From Leptolyngbyaceae cyanobacterium CSSed165cm_216 (GTDB taxonomy: Bacteria; Cyanobacteriota; Cyanobacteriia; Phormidesmidales; Phormidesmidaceae): a DNA stretch of 7,051 nt. The stretch lies in NCBI GenBank assembly GCA_007135385.1, contig SLIY01000065.1:1-7051 (forward strand), given 5' to 3'. Shown here one piece after another: positions 6,265 to 7,051 of the stretch. How positions within the stretch are numbered: position 1 is the first letter of the stretch; every line of letters begins with the position of its first letter. A model generated the notes under the pieces. It was not told the DNA's origin. It searched no databases and saw only the letters and a list, made by a program, of their open reading frames with translations. The position numbers and the translations under genes were made by a program.

Positions 6265-6477
6265 AGCATGCCCTGTTCGCGTAATGTATTTCTTCGCAAT
6301 AGTGACCTGTGAAACACCCCTCAAGCCCTTGTGTATCAATGGCCCCACTGGGTTTAACGAGAGCATGCGGGTTTTGGCGATCGACAGACCCCGAGAAGAA
6401 ACAGAGCTTGAGGGAGTATTTGCTATCTGACGGCACCTCCCCATGCCCATAGAATAAAAAATAAAGGAATAGCAGAT
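6265..6477. other. Intergenic stretch with a long-range inverted repeat, no supported gene
   Basis: CCCTCAAGC (6318-6326) and GCTTGAGGG (6406-6414) are perfect nine-base complements 79 bases apart and could close a structured RNA. No T-run after it marks it as a terminator. A 48-codon frame (6284-6430, plus strand) lacks a ribosome-binding site and recognisable content. The promoter of the DUF4058 gene should lie here, but I cannot place it. Confidence 0.4.
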
Positions 6478-6484
6478 GAGGTGA
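6478..6484 (+). promoter_or_regulatory. Ribosome-binding site GAGGTGA for the DUF4058 gene
   Basis: GAGGTGA pairs well with the 16S rRNA tail. Its GAGG core ends seven bases before ATG 6489, fixing that start. Confidence 0.75.
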
Positions 6485-6488
6485 GCTG

Positions 6489-7051
6489 ATGCCGTCGCCA
6501 CTGCCAGGTATGGATTTATATCTTGAACAGCCCGCTTTCTGGGCTTCGTTCCACAGTCGTTTTGTGGTGGCCATGGCAGATGCGATCGAGGTATTGCTAG
6601 ATCCGGCTTACTACGTCGAGGTTGAGGTGCGCACCTACCTCAGCGAGGCCGATGGCAGTATGCTGATTGGCATTCCTGACGCCGTGGTGTCCCAAGCCGC
6701 AGACCTATCTACTGGTGTCAACTCAGCTGCGGCATCGGTGGCCGTTCATGCCCGCCCCCAACGGGTGACGGTACCCTTACCAGAGACAGTTAAGGAACGC
6801 TATTTAGAGATTCGTGACCTAGAAACCGGCACAGTCGTAACGGCCATTGAACTGTTGTCTCCGGCCAATAAGCGTCCTGGGCCGGGGCGCAACACCTACG
6901 AAGCAAAGCGTAGGCAGATTCTAGGTAGTTTGACTCACCTGGTAGAGCTAGACCTATTGCGCGGTGGTCAACCGATGGCTGTCATTGGTCACACCGCTGA
7001 CACCCCTTATCGAATTTTGATCAGCGCCAGTAGCCAGCGCCCGGCTGCCGA
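6489..7051 (+). CDS. DUF4058 family protein (C-terminus beyond window)
   Basis: The first 187 residues are visible and the frame is open to the window edge. The N-terminus MPSPLPGMDLYLE with Trp18 and His22 is the usual opening of DUF4058 proteins, which are abundant in filamentous cyanobacteria and have no established function. Further family landmarks are GIPDAVV (61-67), ERYLEIRD (103-110), IELLSPANK (120-128) and ILGSLTHLVELDLLR (144-158). The order of PD followed by a hydrophobic strand ending in E-L-L-S-P recalls Uma2-like PD-(D/E)XK proteins, with Asp64 and Glu121 as the candidate metal ligands; that relation is inference. It follows the cation pump in the same direction but 245 bases away with its own ribosome-binding site, so it is probably transcribed separately. 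Confidence 0.88.
   Translation, partial: MPSPLPGMDLYLEQPAFWASFHSRFVVAMADAIEVLLDPAYYVEVEVRTYLSEADGSMLIGIPDAVVSQAADLSTGVNSAAASVAVHARPQRVTVPLPETVKERYLEIRDLETGTVVTAIELLSPANKRPGPGRNTYEAKRRQILGSLTHLVELDLLRGGQPMAVIGHTADTPYRILISASSQRPAA

Noticed and set aside
6284..6430. 48-codon frame in the spacer after the pump gene
   Set aside because: No Shine-Dalgarno sequence, no conserved motif, and it spans the inverted repeat. Chance is the simplest explanation.

Overview
The window looks like cyanobacterial chromosome, probably from a G+C-rich filamentous lineage of the Leptolyngbya/Nodosilinea type (the lineage is inference). The evidence is seven copies of the cyanobacterial octamer GCGATCGC between 2536 and 5579, a DUF4058 gene, a TIR/P-loop protein of a style common in cyanobacteria, and a heptamer STRR-like repeat.

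Left half, minus strand (3192 down to 1): a probable three-part transcription unit. First comes a 411-residue TIR-domain protein fused to a STAND/AAA-type ATPase (3192..1957). After 25 bases carrying a hairpin comes a broken copy of a membrane-protein gene (1931..1344). Its first 82 codons are followed by an array of 121-bp direct repeats with an inverted element between them. The full-length paralogue then starts at GTG 1351, overlaps the broken ORF by 8 bases, and runs off the left edge after 450 codons. Its first ~50 codons and last ~60 visible codons are G+C-rich. The hydrophobic core between them is strikingly A+T-rich, which makes the gene look mosaic. This TIR-ATPase plus membrane-protein pair is the most interesting part of the window and a candidate NAD-consuming immune or signalling module. 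That function is inference from domain content.

Centre (3193..3510): a divergent intergenic region with several small dyads and no strong promoter that can be called by eye.

Right half, plus strand: a complete P2-type cation-transporting ATPase (3511..6243, 910 residues) with every catalytic motif intact. Its ion-site residues are closest to Ca2+ pumps. A non-coding stretch of about 245 bases follows, starting with short tandem heptamers. Then a DUF4058 gene with a good ribosome-binding site begins at 6489 and runs off the right edge. Nothing suggests that the ATPase or the DUF4058 gene works with the TIR locus.
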